A stretch of DNA of 64,000 bases from DAIDKA01 sp035503515 (GTDB taxonomy: Bacteria; Pseudomonadota; Gammaproteobacteria; Steroidobacterales; Steroidobacteraceae). Below, piece by piece: positions 1 through 8,280 of this stretch. The stretch covers positions 1 to 64,000 of the forward strand of contig DATJTJ010000129.1 of the NCBI GenBank assembly GCA_035503515.1, given 5' to 3'. The position numbers were made by a program, and so were the translations under genes. The notes beneath the pieces are model-generated. The model saw only the letters and a program-made list of their open reading frames with translations. It did not search any database and was not told the origin of the DNA. Numbering within the stretch: position 1 is the first letter of the stretch; each line of letters starts with the position of its first letter.

Positions 1-201
1 CGGGCCGAACTCGGCATAGATCCACGGACGTTGCTCCGCCTGCATCTCATCGAGCTGGCCGCGCATAACTGAGAGCTGGCCCCCGTAGATCACCGCTGCG
101 ACGATCGCAGCGAAGAGTGTTAGAACGCCCGCGTTGTCCCGCAGGGATCGATAGGCGAGGGCGACGCGGTTGTCTAACTCATTCTCGTCACCGTCGGCCA
201 T
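1..201 (-). CDS. Partial hypothetical protein with one membrane segment
   Basis: The first 67 codons of a minus-strand gene are visible, starting at an ATG at 199-201; the rest lies beyond the window edge. The N-terminus is acidic, followed by a hydrophobic stretch at about residues 25-40 (VLTLFAAIVAAVIYGG) that should span the inner membrane. A Gln/Glu-rich helix ending in EQRPWIYAEF comes next. Short proteins with a TM helix followed by a QLxxMQxEQRPW-type segment are often seen as hypothetical genes near integrated elements, but I cannot assign a function. It lies downstream of tRNA-Pro on the same strand, so it could mark the edge of an element inserted there. Confidence 0.55.
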   Translation of the reverse strand, partial: MADGDENELDNRVALAYRSLRDNAGVLTLFAAIVAAVIYGGQLSVMRGQLDEMQAEQRPWIYAEFGP

Positions 202-297
202 CCCGGGAACCTCATCCGTTGACACTTGCGGCGCACTTGCAGGGCAAGGTTCGGGAAGGTAGTTAAGGGGGAGCTGCGGATAACTTCTTGTTTTTCT

Positions 298-374
298 TGG
301 TCGGGATGACAGGATTTGAACCTGCGACACCTACGTCCCGAACGTAGTGCTCTACCAGGCTGAGCTACATCCCG
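298..374 (-). tRNA. tRNA-Pro (anticodon CGG)
   Basis: Read on the minus strand, a 7-bp acceptor stem CGGGATG/CATCCCG closes a full cloverleaf. The anticodon stem CTACG/CGTAG holds the loop TTCGGGA, giving anticodon CGG (proline). The T loop reads TTCAAAT. The terminal CCA is encoded at 298-300. Length is 77 with CCA, as usual for tRNA-Pro. Confidence 0.97.
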
Positions 375-419
375 AATCTGGCCGTCCGGCAGGCCATCGG
401 GGGCCGGCGCGGGGCGCGC

Positions 420-449
420 AGTGTACTCGACCGCGTGGCGCAGGAACAA
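420..449 (-). promoter_or_regulatory. Putative sigma-70 promoter of tRNA-Pro
   Basis: On the minus strand, TTGTTC (444-449) and TACACT (420-425) are separated by 18 bases. They are followed by a pure G/C discriminator (GCGCGCCCC), which is typical of stringently controlled stable-RNA promoters. The predicted start is about 40 bases before the mature tRNA. Confidence 0.55.
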
Positions 450-463
450 GAGTGGCAGGGCCG

Positions 464-1216
464 CTATTCCGGGGGGTGCTCGCCGGAGAATCTGACGGCC
501 GTGGCGCCCTGCACCGGCCCGATGGTCGCCGTGTCGCTCACGTACAGGCGCACGGCCCGCTCGAACCGTAACGGACCCTCGACGACCGCGCCGGGACCCA
601 CCACCACGCGTGGCTTGTCGGAGTCGCCCCACCAATGGAAGAAGCCGGTCGCCGGTTTGCGGACGATGATGCCGCCCTGCACGTGCGAGTGGGCGCCGAC
701 CTCGATATTGCCGTTGACCGTCGTGATGCCGCCGTTGACGGTGGCGCCGACCAGGATGATGGTGCCGTTGACGTTGGCCAGGCGGCCGCCGACCTGGGCG
801 CCGGGGCCCAGGGCCAGAGTGCCATTGACGGTGGTCACCGTCTGCGCAACGTGCACCCCTCGACCCAGGCTGATGCCGCCATTCACGGTGGTCAGGGAAG
901 TGGCGGTCGCGTCATTCCCGAGGCTGATATTGCCGTTGACGGTCTGTCCTGCCGCGAGCTGTGCATGGTCGTCGGCGTGGATGGAGCCATTGATGGTGCT
1001 GACTTCGCCGCCCGGGGCGCTGGAGGAGATGTGAATCGACCCGTTGACGGCATGGGTGCCGCCGGGGCCATGCGTCACATCCTCGGAGTCCGGAGCGTTG
1101 CTGGTCGCGGCCGGGCTGCTGTCGTTCTCATGCTCGTTGACGCAGCCACCGAGGCCGAGCGCGACCAGCACGGCCAGGAGCATGGTCAGCGGCAAGGTGC
1201 GGGTGATGCTTTTCAA
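464..1216 (-). CDS. Lipoprotein with repeated VNG beta-helix motif
   Basis: A 250-residue protein with a type II signal peptide: basic N-terminus, hydrophobic core and lipobox LGGC with the lipidated Cys at 25. From about residue 55 to 190 a motif of the form (T/A/N)-(V/I)-N-G-(S/N/G/T) recurs eight times, mostly every 17-25 residues. This pattern fits a right-handed beta-solenoid like the polymer-forming (bactofilin-like) proteins. The start codon is TTG (1214-1216), supported by a strong AAGGGGAG Shine-Dalgarno. It lies 24 bases after ispB on the same strand, so it is probably cotranscribed. The residue after Cys25 is Val, not Asp, so outer-membrane sorting is plausible. Its role is unknown; an envelope scaffold is inference. 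Confidence 0.8.
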   Translation of the reverse strand: MKSITRTLPLTMLLAVLVALGLGGCVNEHENDSSPAATSNAPDSEDVTHGPGGTHAVNGSIHISSSAPGGEVSTINGSIHADDHAQLAAGQTVNGNISLGNDATATSLTTVNGGISLGRGVHVAQTVTTVNGTLALGPGAQVGGRLANVNGTIILVGATVNGGITTVNGNIEVGAHSHVQGGIIVRKPATGFFHWWGDSDKPRVVVGPGAVVEGPLRFERAVRLYVSDTATIGPVQGATAVRFSGEHPPE

Positions 1217-1240
1217 CTTAGCGGCTCCCCTTGGTAATTC

Positions 1241-2209
1241 TCAGGTCGTGTGCGCGACGGCGAACTGTGCCAGTGCCGCCAGCCCCCGCCGGTAGGGGGT
1301 GTCCGGCAATACCGTCAGCGCCTCGAGCGCGAGTTCCGATTCGCGCTGCGCCACGCGTGACGCGTAATCGATGCCACCGGTGGACTCGATCGCGGCGACG
1401 ATCGGTTCCAGCTGCGCAAGTCCGCCCTGGCGTATGGCCGTGCGGATGAGGGCGCGGTCCGCCTCGCCGGCGGAGCGCAGCGCATGGATGAGGGGCAGGG
1501 TGGGCTTGCCCTCGGCCAGGTCATCGCCGAGGTTCTTGCCTCGCTCGGCCGGATTGGAGCGAAAATCGAGCACGTCATCGACCAGCTGGTAGGCGGTCCC
1601 CAGGTGCCGGCCGTAATCCGCCAGTGCCCGCTGCATCTGCGGGGAACCGTCGGCCAGCACGGCGGCGACTTCGGCGCCGGCCTCGAAGAGTCGCGCGGTC
1701 TTGCGGTAGATGACTTCCAGGTACCGCTGCTCGGTGGTCTCCGGGTCATGGGCATGCATGAGCTGCAGCACCTCGCCCTCGGCGATGACGTTGGTGGCAT
1801 CGGCCATGATGGCCAGCACGCGCTGGCTGGCGAGTCCCGCCATCATCTGAAAGGCGCGGGAATAGACGAAATCGCCTACCAGGACGCTGGCCTGGTTGCC
1901 GAAGACCTCGTTCGCCGTGTCCCGGCCGCGGCGCATCGAGGAGCCGTCCACGACATCGTCATGCAGCAGCGTCGCCGTATGGATGAACTCGATGAAGGCC
2001 GCAGCTTCAACGTGAGCGTGGCCGTTATAGCCACAGGCGCGGCCGGCCAGCACCACCAGCAGTGGCCGCAGGCGTTTGCCGCCCCCGGCGATGATGTGTT
2101 CGGCAATCCGGTCGACCAGGGGAACCGAGCTCTTGAGCCTGGCCCTGATGACCGCGTCCACGGCGGTCAGGTCGGAGTGGACGATGGAGCGGATTTCTAC
2201 GAGGGTCAT
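1241..2209 (-). CDS. ispB: Polyprenyl (octaprenyl-type) diphosphate synthase
   Basis: A 322-residue trans-prenyltransferase that extends FPP with IPP units to make the ubiquinone side chain in the cytosol. Both aspartate-rich motifs are present: DDVVD at 84-88, followed by the downstream RRG, and DDVLD at 211-215, each coordinating Mg-diphosphate. The GGGKRLRP segment (42-49) binds IPP. Length and N-terminus match E. coli IspB, and the divergent position relative to rplU is the standard gammaproteobacterial arrangement. The ATG at 2207-2209 has no clear Shine-Dalgarno. The product chain length (C40 versus C45) cannot be read from the sequence. Confidence 0.95.
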   Translation of the reverse strand: MTLVEIRSIVHSDLTAVDAVIRARLKSSVPLVDRIAEHIIAGGGKRLRPLLVVLAGRACGYNGHAHVEAAAFIEFIHTATLLHDDVVDGSSMRRGRDTANEVFGNQASVLVGDFVYSRAFQMMAGLASQRVLAIMADATNVIAEGEVLQLMHAHDPETTEQRYLEVIYRKTARLFEAGAEVAAVLADGSPQMQRALADYGRHLGTAYQLVDDVLDFRSNPAERGKNLGDDLAEGKPTLPLIHALRSAGEADRALIRTAIRQGGLAQLEPIVAAIESTGGIDYASRVAQRESELALEALTVLPDTPYRRGLAALAQFAVAHTT

Positions 2210-2259
2210 GAGTGCCAGGCTGATTAAAACAGCGGCATCGTAGCTGACCCGGAGCAGTT

Positions 2260-2278
2260 ACGAGAATCGATATCTCGT
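2260..2278. promoter_or_regulatory. Inverted repeat between ispB and rplU
   Basis: ACGAGA (2260-2265) and TCTCGT (2273-2278) form a 6-bp inverted repeat around a 7-base spacer in the divergent ispB/rplU gap. It could be an operator or chance; no binding protein is implied by the sequence. Confidence 0.25.
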
Positions 2279-2317
2279 CGGCGCGTAAGTGCCGGGGAGG
2301 GCAGGAAAACCCAACGT

Positions 2318-2346
2318 TTGACCCGCCCGGCCCCGCTGCGTAGAAT
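2318..2346 (+). promoter_or_regulatory. Sigma-70 promoter of rplU-rpmA-obgE
   Basis: TTGACC (2318-2323) and TAGAAT (2341-2346) are separated by exactly 17 bases, 5/6 matches to each consensus hexamer. The site lies 66 bases before the L21 start codon, leaving a leader that contains a GC hairpin. Confidence 0.82.
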
Positions 2347-2364
2347 GCGCGACCTTTCGCGTAG

Positions 2365-2380
2365 CCCCCCGCCTGGGGGG
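2365..2380 (+). promoter_or_regulatory. GC hairpin in the rplU leader
   Basis: Six C (2365-2370), loop GCCT, six G (2375-2380) form a perfect stem in the 5' leader between the promoter and the L21 start. There is no U-tract, so it is not a terminator. Ribosomal-protein operons often carry autoregulatory leaders; that role here is inference. Confidence 0.45.
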
Positions 2381-2412
2381 ATGGCGCGCAACTTCTATTG
2401 CAGGAATCCAAC

Positions 2413-2727
2413 ATGTACGCGGTAATCGCCACGGGCGGCAAGCAGTATCGGGTCACCAAGGACGCGGTCCTGAAGGTAGAGAAGCTGGACGCTGCGCCGG
2501 GGGATACCGTCGAATTCGCCGACGTGCGCCTGGTGGGCGAGGGCGCCAACGTGAAGATCGGCGCACCGCGCCTGGAAGGCACCAAGGTGCTGGCCACGGT
2601 GGTGCGGCATGGGCAGGGCGACAAGGCGGTCATCGTCAAGTTCCGCCGCCGCAAGCACTACCTGCGCCAGGGCACCCACCGCCAGCTCTTCACGGAAGTG
2701 AAGGTCACGGACATCAGCGCGGCCTGA
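2413..2727 (+). CDS. rplU: 50S ribosomal protein L21
   Basis: A 104-residue protein matching bacterial L21 over its whole length: MYAVIATGGKQYRV at the N-terminus, then the basic C-terminal FRRRKHYLRQGTHRQ segment that contacts 23S rRNA. The ATG at 2413 is chosen over an in-frame TTG at 2398, because L21 proteins begin with this MYAVI-type sequence. It is the first gene of rplU-rpmA-obgE, the near-universal bacterial order, 31 bases ahead of rpmA. Confidence 0.98.
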   Translation: MYAVIATGGKQYRVTKDAVLKVEKLDAAPGDTVEFADVRLVGEGANVKIGAPRLEGTKVLATVVRHGQGDKAVIVKFRRRKHYLRQGTHRQLFTEVKVTDISAA

Positions 2728-2758
2728 TCGCGCCACCTCTTCGTAAGGATCAGCAGAC

Positions 2759-3034
2759 ATGGCACATAAAAAGGCTGGCGGCAGTACCCGCAATGGCCGC
2801 GATTCACACTCCAAGCGACTGGGCGTCAAGCGCTTCGGTGGCGAACGGGTGGCCGCCGGGAACATCCTGGTGCGCCAGCGTGGCACGCCGATGCGCGCCG
2901 GTCAGAACGTGGGTGTGGGCACCGACCATACGCTGTTCGCCCTGATCGCGGGCCGCGTGCAGTTCGCCCGCAAGGGCGCCGAGCAGCGCACTTACGTGAG
3001 CGTGCTGCCCGAGGCCGCTTCCGCCTCGACCTGA
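2759..3034 (+). CDS. rpmA: 50S ribosomal protein L27
   Basis: A 91-residue L27 with the standard N-terminus MAHKKAGGSTRNGRDS, whose tail reaches the peptidyl-transferase centre in the ribosome. The downstream sequence GVKRFGGERVAAGNILVRQRGT is also the family pattern. No Firmicute-type cleavable N-terminal extension is present. The start has AAGGAT as ribosome binding site. Cotranscribed with rplU and obgE. Confidence 0.98.
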   Translation: MAHKKAGGSTRNGRDSHSKRLGVKRFGGERVAAGNILVRQRGTPMRAGQNVGVGTDHTLFALIAGRVQFARKGAEQRTYVSVLPEAASAST

Positions 3035-3071
3035 TCGAGCCGAGGGCCCGTCAGCGGCCGCCGCTGCCCTC

Positions 3072-4145
3072 ATGAAATTCGTCGACGAAGCCCGCATCAA
3101 AGTCCAGGCGGGCAATGGCGGCCGCGGTTGCGCGAGCTTCCGCCGCGAGAAATTCGTTCCCTTCGGCGGTCCCGACGGCGGCGATGGTGGCCACGGCGGC
3201 AGCGTCTGGCTGCGCGCCGTCCCCGGCATCAATACCCTCGCGGATTTTCGCGTCGAGCGTACCTTCCGGGCGCCGCATGGCGTCGCCGGCAGCGGCAATG
3301 ACTGTACCGGAGCGGCCGGCGCCGACCTGTATGTCTCCCTGCCGGTGGGCACCGTGGTGCGCGATGCGGACACCGGCGAGCAGCTCGGCGATCTCGCCCG
3401 GGTCGGCGAGGAGCTGCTGGTCGCCCGCGGTGGCAAGGGCGGCTGGGGCAATACCCGGTTCAAGTCCAGCACCAACCGGGCCCCGCGCCAGTTCGGCTCG
3501 GGGCTGCCCGGCGAGAAGCGCGTCCTGGAACTGGAAATGAAGGTCATTGCCGATGTGGGTCTGCTCGGCATGCCCAATGCCGGCAAGTCCACCCTGATCC
3601 GCGCCGTCTCCCACGCCCGGCCGAAGGTCGCCGACTACCCGTTCACCACGCTGTACCCGAACCTCGGCGTGGTCAGCGCCGGCGAGCAGCGCAGTTTCGT
3701 CATGGCCGACATCCCGGGGCTGATCGAAGGCGCCGCCGAAGGCCACGGGCTCGGCATCCGCTTCCTGAAGCACCTGCAGCGCACGCGGGTGCTGCTGCAT
3801 CTGGTGGACATCGCTCCGGTGGACCCGGCCATCGATCCGGTGAAGGAGGTGCGCGCGATCGTCGGGGAGCTGAAGAAATTCAGCGCCGACCTCACCCGCA
3901 AGCCGCGCTGGCTGCTCCTGAACAAGAGCGATCTGCTGCCGCCCCAGGAAGCCGCGGCGCGGGCCCGGGACATCGTGCGTCGTCTGCGCTTCCGGGGGCC
4001 GCATTTCCTGATTTCGGGGGCCACCGGAGCCGGAACGGCCGAGCTGGTGCAGGCGGTGATGTCGTTCCTGGAACAGGAGCGGGGGGCGCTGAGCGACCCT
4101 GAGGCTGCCGCGGATGCGGCAGCCGATGAGGCGAAAAAAGCTTGA
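3072..4145 (+). CDS. obgE: Obg family GTPase
   Basis: A 357-residue ribosome-associated GTPase involved in 50S maturation. The N-terminal glycine-rich Obg fold (about 1-158) shows the GGPDGGDGGHGG run. The G domain follows with GMPNAGKST (P loop, 166-174), DIPGLIEG (G3) and NKSD (G4). The C-terminus is a short Ala/Asp/Glu-rich tail, as in other proteobacterial ObgE/CgtA proteins. It follows rpmA by 37 bases, and its stop lies 2 bases from the end of convergent rpsT, so the two transcripts must overlap at their 3' ends. Confidence 0.97.
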   Translation: MKFVDEARIKVQAGNGGRGCASFRREKFVPFGGPDGGDGGHGGSVWLRAVPGINTLADFRVERTFRAPHGVAGSGNDCTGAAGADLYVSLPVGTVVRDADTGEQLGDLARVGEELLVARGGKGGWGNTRFKSSTNRAPRQFGSGLPGEKRVLELEMKVIADVGLLGMPNAGKSTLIRAVSHARPKVADYPFTTLYPNLGVVSAGEQRSFVMADIPGLIEGAAEGHGLGIRFLKHLQRTRVLLHLVDIAPVDPAIDPVKEVRAIVGELKKFSADLTRKPRWLLLNKSDLLPPQEAAARARDIVRRLRFRGPHFLISGATGAGTAELVQAVMSFLEQERGALSDPEAAADAAADEAKKA

Positions 4146-4147
4146 GT

Positions 4148-4411
4148 TCAGGCCATTGCGCGAATGCGCGCCGCGAGCCGGCTCTTGTGCCGATTGGCCT
4201 TGTTGCGATGGATGATCTGCTTGTTGACCAGCGAGTCGATGACCGGAACGGCCTCGCGGTAGCTGCTACCGGCCGCTTCCTTGTTTCCGCCTTCCACGGC
4301 GGCGCTGACCTTGCGGATGGCGCTGCGCATGCGCGAACGAAGGGCAACATTCCGTGCGCGGTGCTTCTCAGCCTGTTTGGCGGCTTTTTCCGCGGACTTG
4401 GTATTGGCCAA
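4148..4411 (-). CDS. rpsT: 30S ribosomal protein S20 (TTG start)
   Basis: An 87-residue basic helical protein with ANTKSAEKAAKQAEKHR at the N-terminus and the KQIIHRNKANRHKSRLAARI signature at the C-terminus. The start is a TTG at 4409-4411, preceded by a GGAGAG Shine-Dalgarno, not the in-frame ATG 13 codons upstream. E. coli rpsT also starts with UUG, and this weak start is part of its translational autoregulation, so the same control is likely. It is divergent from ribF, as in E. coli. Confidence 0.95.
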   Translation of the reverse strand: MANTKSAEKAAKQAEKHRARNVALRSRMRSAIRKVSAAVEGGNKEAAGSSYREAVPVIDSLVNKQIIHRNKANRHKSRLAARIRAMA

Positions 4412-4459
4412 GGGACTCTCCGTAAAAACGACGGGACATGCCCGATTCAAGGGGGCGGT

Positions 4460-4488
4460 AGTGAAGCCGATCGTCCCACGGTTGTCAA
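4460..4488 (-). promoter_or_regulatory. Putative rpsT promoter
   Basis: On the minus strand a consensus TTGACA (4483-4488) is followed after 17 bases by a weak TTCACT (4460-4465). The strong -35 and correct distance to the S20 start support it. Confidence 0.5.
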
Positions 4489-4524
4489 CTTGGAACGGGC
4501 CGACTTGCCTATACTTTCAACTAA

Positions 4525-5454
4525 ATGCAACTGATTCGTGGACTTCCCCCGGCCGGCTCCCTGCAGGGCGGCCAGGCCCTCACCGTGGGCACCTATGATG
4601 GGCTGCACCTGGGGCACCAGGCGCTGCTGCAACGCCTGCGTGGCCACGCGGAGCGCCTCGGCGTGGGCACGCTCATGGTCACCTTCGAGCCCATGCCCCG
4701 CGAGTACCTGACGCCCGAGAATCCGCCGGCGCGTCTGACCTCGCTGCGCGAGCGCTGGCGCTGCCTCGAACACATGCCGCTCGACCGCCTGTGCATCCTG
4801 CGCTTCGGCGCCGCGACCCGGTCGCTGAGCGCGGAGCAGTTCGCGGTGCTGCTGTACGAAAGGCTGAACCCCGCCGTGGTCGTGGTCGGGCACGATTTCC
4901 GGTTCGGCAAGAACGGACGGGGCACCGCCGAGACCTTGCTCGCGGCGGGTGAGCAGCTCGGCTTCGCCGTGGAGATCGTGGAGCCGGTGACCTTCGAGGG
5001 TGACCGCCTGAGCAGCAGTGCCGTGCGCGAGGCGCTCGCGGCGGGCAATCTGGCCCGCGCCGCGCGGCTGCTGGGCCGTCCCTACACGATGACCGGCAAG
5101 GTCGTGCGCGGCGAGCAGCTGGGACGTAAGCTTGGCTTTCCGACCGCGAACGTGCGATTCCCGCACCGGCGGTTGCCGGTGGCCGGTATTTTTGCCGTAC
5201 GGATCCGGATCCGCGGCGGCGCGGATGCCCCCCTGGCGGGAGTGGCCAGCATCGGCACCCGGCCGACGGTCGGGGGTACCGAGCCCTGGCTCGAAGTGCA
5301 CCTGTTCGATTTCGTGGGCGACCTGTACGGTCGCGAGATCGCGGTCGAGTGCGTGCAGTTCCTGCGTCCGGAGCTGAAGTTCGGATCGCTGGACGCGATG
5401 GTCGCGCAGATCCACCAGGATGCCGCGCAGGCGCGATCGGTGTTGATTTCCTGA
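4525..5454 (+). CDS. ribF: Bifunctional riboflavin kinase / FMN adenylyltransferase
   Basis: A 309-residue enzyme that phosphorylates riboflavin to FMN and adenylates FMN to FAD. The N-terminal nucleotidyltransferase domain has GTYDGLHLGH (22-31), the HxGH-type ATP motif, and VVGHDFRFGKNGRG. The SSSAVREAL segment follows. The C-terminal flavokinase domain carries GRKLGFPTANV with the conserved PTAN. The ATG at 4525 has no Shine-Dalgarno, but a TATACT box (4510-4515) lies just upstream, so the transcript may have a very short leader. First gene of ribF-ileS-lspA-ispH. Confidence 0.95.
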   Translation: MQLIRGLPPAGSLQGGQALTVGTYDGLHLGHQALLQRLRGHAERLGVGTLMVTFEPMPREYLTPENPPARLTSLRERWRCLEHMPLDRLCILRFGAATRSLSAEQFAVLLYERLNPAVVVVGHDFRFGKNGRGTAETLLAAGEQLGFAVEIVEPVTFEGDRLSSSAVREALAAGNLARAARLLGRPYTMTGKVVRGEQLGRKLGFPTANVRFPHRRLPVAGIFAVRIRIRGGADAPLAGVASIGTRPTVGGTEPWLEVHLFDFVGDLYGREIAVECVQFLRPELKFGSLDAMVAQIHQDAAQARSVLIS

Positions 5455-5466
5455 AGCGAGTTGGAA

Positions 5467-8280
5467 GTGCCTGACTACAAACAAACCGTGAACCTGCCGC
5501 AGACGGCCTTCTCGATGAAGGCCGATCTCGCGCAGCGCGAACCCAAGATGCTGGCCGAGTGGGAGCAGGGCGATCTCTATGGCCGCATCCGCGCCGCCTC
5601 CCGGGGCCGGCCACGGTTCGTGCTGCTGGACGGGCCGCCCTATGCCAACGGCCCCATTCATCTCGGCCATGCGCTCGACAAGATCCTGAAGGACATCATC
5701 GTCAAGTCCCGTCAGCTGGACGGTTTCGATGCTCCCTATGTGCCCGGTTGGGATGGGCATGGGCTGCCCATCGAGCAGCAGGTGGAAAAGAAGCACGGCC
5801 GTCCGGGACAGAAACTGGACGCGGCCGCTTTCCGCGCGGCGTGCCGCGCCTTTGCCAACGAGCAGGTGAACCTGCAGCGGGTGGACTTCAAGCGCCTGGG
5901 CGTACTGGGCGATTGGGAGCATCCCTACCTGACCATGGATTCGCGCTACGAGGCGCATCAGATCCGGGTCCTCGGCCGGATCATCGCCAACGGCCACGTC
6001 TACCAGGGCGTGAAGCCCGTGCACTGGTGCTTCGACTGCCGCTCGGCACTCGCCGAGGCCGAAGTGGAGTACGAGGACCATACCTCCGCCGCCATCGACG
6101 TGGCGTTCCGGGTGCGGGACAACCGCGACCTGGAAGCGCGCATCGCCGCCGCGCCCGGATCGCTCGGGGCGACGCCCGCCGACATCGTCATCTGGACCAC
6201 GACGCCGTGGTCGCTGCCCGCCAATCAGGCGGTCGCGCTGAATGCGGATTTCGACTACGTGCTGGTGGCGGCGGGCGCCCGCAACCTGATCCTCGCCCGG
6301 CAGCTGGCGCCGCAGTGCCTGACCCGCTACGGACTCGAGGCCGATACCGCGGTGCGGGCCACGTTCAAGGGCCAGGCGCTCGAAGGACTGAAGGTCGCGC
6401 ATCCCTTCCAGGACTATGACGTGCCGGTGATCCTGGGCGAGCATGTCACGGCCGAGGCCGGAACCGGCGCCGTACACACCGCCCCGGCGCATGGTCAGGA
6501 GGATTTCGCGATCGGCCGGCGCTACCACCTGCCGGTACCCAATCCCACCGGCAATGACGGCCGGTTCCTGCCGGACACGCCGTTGGTCGGGGGGATGAAG
6601 CTGGAGGAGGGCGGCAAGCTCATCGTCGAGACCCTGCGCGCCAACGGCGCGCTGATCCACGATGAACCCTATGTCCACAGCTACCCGCACTGCTGGCGGC
6701 ATCACTCGCCGGTCGTGTTCCGCACCACCCCGCAGTGGTTCATCAGCATGGATCGCAAGGGCCTGCGCGAGCAGGCGCTGCGCGACATCCGCGGCGTCAA
6801 GTGGACGCCGGCGTGGGGCGAGCAGCGCATCACCGGCATGATCGCCGACCGCCCGGACTGGTGCATTTCGCGGCAGCGCACCTGGGGCGTACCGCTCGCG
6901 ATGTTCGTCCACAAGAGGACCGGCGAGCTGCATCCGCGTACCGGCGAACTGCTCGAAGCGGTGGCCGAGCGCGTCGAGCGGGCCGGGATCGAGGCCTGGT
7001 TCTCGCTGGATCCGGCGGAGCTGCTGGGCAATGAGGCCGACGACTACGAGAAGCTCAAGGACGTGATGGACGTGTGGGCCGACTCCGGCGTGTCGTTCGA
7101 CTACATGGCGGCGGTGCGACCGGAGTTCTCGATGCCGGTCGACCTCTACATCGAAGGCTCGGATCAGCACCGCGGCTGGTTCCAGAGTTCGCTGCTGATG
7201 TCCGAAGCCCTGTACGGGCAGGCGCCGTACCGCGGGGTGGTCACCCACGGCTTCACCGTGGACGAGAAGGGCCGCAAGATGTCCAAATCCCTCGGCAACG
7301 TGATCCCGCCGCAGAAGGTGGTCGGATCGCTGGGGGCGGACGTGCTGCGGCTGTGGGTGGCCGCCACCGATTACGCCAACGAAATGAGCGTGTCGGACGC
7401 CTTGCTCAATCGCACCGCGGATGCCTACCGGCGCATCCGCAATACCGTCCGCTTCCTGCTCGGCAACCTGCACGGATTCGATCCGGCCCGCGACCTGGTG
7501 CATGCCGCGGAGATGGTCGCCCTCGACCGCTGGGCCGTGAGCCGGGCCGCCCAGCTGCAGGCGGAAATCGTCGAGGCCTACCGCGAGTACTCGTTTCATC
7601 ACGTCTATCACAAGGTCCACAACTTCTGCATCGTGGACCTGAGCGCCCTGTACCTGGACATCGTGCGCGACCGGCTCTACACGACCCCGGCCCGCAGTCA
7701 TGCGCGCCGCTCGGCGCAGTCCGCGCTGTTTCATATCGCCCATGCCATGGTGCGCTGGCTGGCGCCGGTGCTGGCGTTCACGGCGGAGGAGATCTGGCGT
7801 CACCTGCCCGGTGTCACCGAGGACTCCGTGTTCCTCGCGCAATGGCACGCGCTGCCGGAGGGCGCCGCGCATGATGTGGACTGGAACGCGCTGCTGCAGC
7901 TCAAGCGCGACGTGTTGCGGGAACTGGAGAAGCTGCGCGAGGCGCAGCAGATCGGAGCGCCGCTGGACGCAGAGGTCGACATTTACTGCGTGCCCGCCCA
8001 GTACGATCGCTTCAGCGCCCTGGGTGCGGAGCTGCGGTTCCTGCTGATCACCTCCGAGGCCCGGGTGCACAAGGTTTCCGCACCGCCGGCGGGCGCGGTC
8101 GCCGCCACCGAGACCGGCCGTGAAGGGGTCTGGCTGCAGGTCAGCGCCTCGAGCCATCCGAAGTGTGTACGCTGCTGGCACCATCGCGCCGATGTCGGCG
8201 TCGATCCGGCGTATGCCGAGGCCTGCGGGCGCTGCGCCGGCAACATCGCAGGACCGGGTGAAGAGCGGAGGTTCGCGTGA
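5467..8280 (+). CDS. ileS: Isoleucyl-tRNA synthetase
   Basis: A 937-residue class I synthetase charging tRNA-Ile. The HIGH motif appears as PIHLGH at about 63-68 and KMSKS is at 604-608. An editing (CP1) domain lies between. The C-terminal zinc finger has Cys900/903 and Cys920/923 (CVRCW...CGRC). GTG at 5467 is preferred, because the resulting MPDYKQTVNLP matches the MSDYKSTLNLP-type start of E. coli IleS; an in-frame TTG lies two codons upstream. It ends in a GTGA overlap with lspA, implying coupled translation. Confidence 0.96.
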   Translation: MPDYKQTVNLPQTAFSMKADLAQREPKMLAEWEQGDLYGRIRAASRGRPRFVLLDGPPYANGPIHLGHALDKILKDIIVKSRQLDGFDAPYVPGWDGHGLPIEQQVEKKHGRPGQKLDAAAFRAACRAFANEQVNLQRVDFKRLGVLGDWEHPYLTMDSRYEAHQIRVLGRIIANGHVYQGVKPVHWCFDCRSALAEAEVEYEDHTSAAIDVAFRVRDNRDLEARIAAAPGSLGATPADIVIWTTTPWSLPANQAVALNADFDYVLVAAGARNLILARQLAPQCLTRYGLEADTAVRATFKGQALEGLKVAHPFQDYDVPVILGEHVTAEAGTGAVHTAPAHGQEDFAIGRRYHLPVPNPTGNDGRFLPDTPLVGGMKLEEGGKLIVETLRANGALIHDEPYVHSYPHCWRHHSPVVFRTTPQWFISMDRKGLREQALRDIRGVKWTPAWGEQRITGMIADRPDWCISRQRTWGVPLAMFVHKRTGELHPRTGELLEAVAERVERAGIEAWFSLDPAELLGNEADDYEKLKDVMDVWADSGVSFDYMAAVRPEFSMPVDLYIEGSDQHRGWFQSSLLMSEALYGQAPYRGVVTHGFTVDEKGRKMSKSLGNVIPPQKVVGSLGADVLRLWVAATDYANEMSVSDALLNRTADAYRRIRNTVRFLLGNLHGFDPARDLVHAAEMVALDRWAVSRAAQLQAEIVEAYREYSFHHVYHKVHNFCIVDLSALYLDIVRDRLYTTPARSHARRSAQSALFHIAHAMVRWLAPVLAFTAEEIWRHLPGVTEDSVFLAQWHALPEGAAHDVDWNALLQLKRDVLRELEKLREAQQIGAPLDAEVDIYCVPAQYDRFSALGAELRFLLITSEARVHKVSAPPAGAVAATETGREGVWLQVSASSHPKCVRCWHHRADVGVDPAYAEACGRCAGNIAGPGEERRFA

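Noticed and set aside
4412..4450. ATG extension of S20 by 13 residues
   Set aside because: The extension has no counterpart in S20, and the TTG with GGAGAG matches the known E. coli start.
4447..8184. Open minus-strand frame of about 1245 codons opposite ribF and ileS
   Set aside because: It is antisense to two clear genes, rich in His/Arg/Gly from GC-biased codons, and shows no family motif. Long antisense frames are expected at this G+C.
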